Origin: Cristatella mucedo
Lineage: Eukaryota; Bryozoa; Phylactolaemata; Cristatellidae
NCBI GenBank assembly: GCA_009760855.2
Contig: WPIO01000017.1
Coordinates: forward strand, 1,551,501-1,615,500
DNA: 64,000 nt
Direction: 5' to 3'
In this document: positions 63,450 through 64,000 of the stretch, in pieces
Numbering within the stretch: position 1 is the stretch's first letter
Layout: each line of letters opens with the position of its first letter
The notes under the pieces: model-generated
The model's database searches: none
The model's input: only the letters and a program-made list of their open reading frames with translations
Told to the model about the DNA's origin: nothing
Made by a program: the position numbers and the translations under genes

Positions 63450-64000
63450 CCATTCTCCATCTAGCTATCTTTGTCTACGTCTGATGTCTTTGTCTGTCCC
63501 ATTATCTCAACTCTCTTTGACTTGCTCTTGGTGTGCTGTGTCTGGCTGTCTGTATCCCTCCGTGTCAAATAATCCTTGCATTTCAAAAACTGACGATGAG
63601 TCAACCGAACATGACTTTCACCTGGTGACACAGTGTCGTCTTGCACTTTCTCTTTTCTTATCATTTACCAGAAGTGCATTGTACCCACGAAGGATGCTAC
63701 TTTCGTGGGTACAAAACACCCAGCATGTTTATGCACAAGTTTAATAGTTGTATTGGTCGATTCATTGAGACTTCGTTAAATTGCTATGAAGATCTCGCAG
63801 GCTGTACTGTACTCGAAGGATAAGGCACTTTATTGGTACTATGCAATGGAAACCTAGTTATGACGTTGATGTTACTTGGTGGTGTCACATGCTCCCTTGA
63901 TATGTGTAAGTAAGTGCTTTGGGTTACTACCAATCAGCTGTCCCAGCATAATTTTACATGAGCTGAAATGCTTAGATCTCTTTTTACATTACGACCATAC
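61972..64000 (+). CDS. BLOC1S1: BLOC1S1 (BLOC-1 complex subunit 1 / GCN5L1), partial
   Basis: 5' part of the gene for a small coiled-coil subunit shared by BLOC-1 and BORC, complexes for lysosome-related organelle biogenesis and lysosome positioning; it is also linked to protein acetylation in mitochondria. Two coding exons are seen, join(61972..62032, 63165..63237), and the gene runs off the window. Together they encode MLSSLLKEHQIRQAERKEAQ, then EKNRKAAIEACNNLTHSLVD and RLNE. The MLS.LLKEHQ start, the ERKE.QEK.R junction and the LT..LVD.LN helix match animal BLOC1S1, and the phase-1 junction (g|aa giving Glu) falls at the expected place. The exon with the AY.NQ.KLD block was not found before 64000. 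Confidence 0.87.
62033..63164 (+). other. BLOC1S1 intron 1 (1.1 kb)
   Basis: GT/AG intron, donor gtaaaa, acceptor attttattttgcag. CpG-poor: about 11 in 62401-62820 by hand count. No repeat or nested gene seen. Confidence 0.8.
63165..63237 (+). CDS. BLOC1S1: BLOC1S1 coding exon 2
   Basis: Completes Glu21 and encodes KNRKAAIEACNNLTHSLVDR then LNE, ending with two bases (ag) of a Ser or Arg codon before donor gtaagc. It corresponds to the EK.R..AI.A...LT.ALVDHLN block of animal BLOC1S1. Confidence 0.88.
63238..64000 (+). other. BLOC1S1 intron 2 (partial) with (CT)n array 63387-63449
   Basis: After donor gtaagc no further exon is recognised to the window end. It holds 63 bases of CT repeat followed by degenerate CT-rich sequence. 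Confidence 0.75.

Noticed and set aside
1-64000. CRISPR arrays, bacterial operons, rRNA or intact tRNA genes
   Set aside because: No regularly spaced direct repeats with unique spacers. tRNA-like promoters occur only inside SINEs and do not fold as complete tRNAs. Spliced animal genes rule out a prokaryotic source.

Overview
The window is nuclear DNA from an animal. It holds intron-split coding exons with GT/AG borders, many retrotransposon fragments, tRNA-derived SINEs, MITE-like DNA transposons and long microsatellites. The nuclear receptor and the repeat content suggest a lophotrochozoan, perhaps a mollusc; that is inference from remembered relatives and unproven.

Left part (about 1-26,200, + strand): one gene for an NR1H-group nuclear receptor (ecdysone receptor / LXR / FXR relatives). 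Six coding exons join cleanly at 5590..5854, 8749..8889, 21768..22138, 23979..24137, 24284..24506 and 24677..24903, giving a 461-residue protein with both zinc fingers, a hinge, a full ligand-binding domain and an AF-2 helix. An upstream non-coding exon is likely. Introns 1-3 are large (2.9, 12.9 and 1.8 kb) and hold SINEs, LINE relics, a 189-bp SPIN-like hAT element with a perfect 8-bp target duplication, a mariner/Tigger-like MITE and CT arrays. Introns 4 and 5 are about 150 bp.

Middle (about 26.2-61.9 kb): CpG-rich, gene-poor DNA full of mobile elements. The main item is a nearly complete CR1/L2-type LINE on the minus strand (44.36-47.84 kb) with endonuclease and reverse transcriptase domains. 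Many 5'-truncated copies lie around it, together with a second CR1-like family, two tRNA-derived SINE families (called SINE A and SINE B here) and a further DNA transposon. SINE B ends in the same hairpin tail as the LINE. SINE A has inserted into SINE B at 57.87 kb and into a LINE relic at 50.62 kb. A few CpG-rich unique stretches could hold promoters or first exons of unidentified genes.

Right edge (61,972 to the end, + strand): the first two coding exons of BLOC1S1 (BLOC-1 subunit 1 / GCN5L1); the rest lies outside the window.

Hand counts show CpG is scarce in the introns of both genes and two to five times more frequent in the DNA between them. This fits the mosaic gene-body methylation known from many invertebrates.
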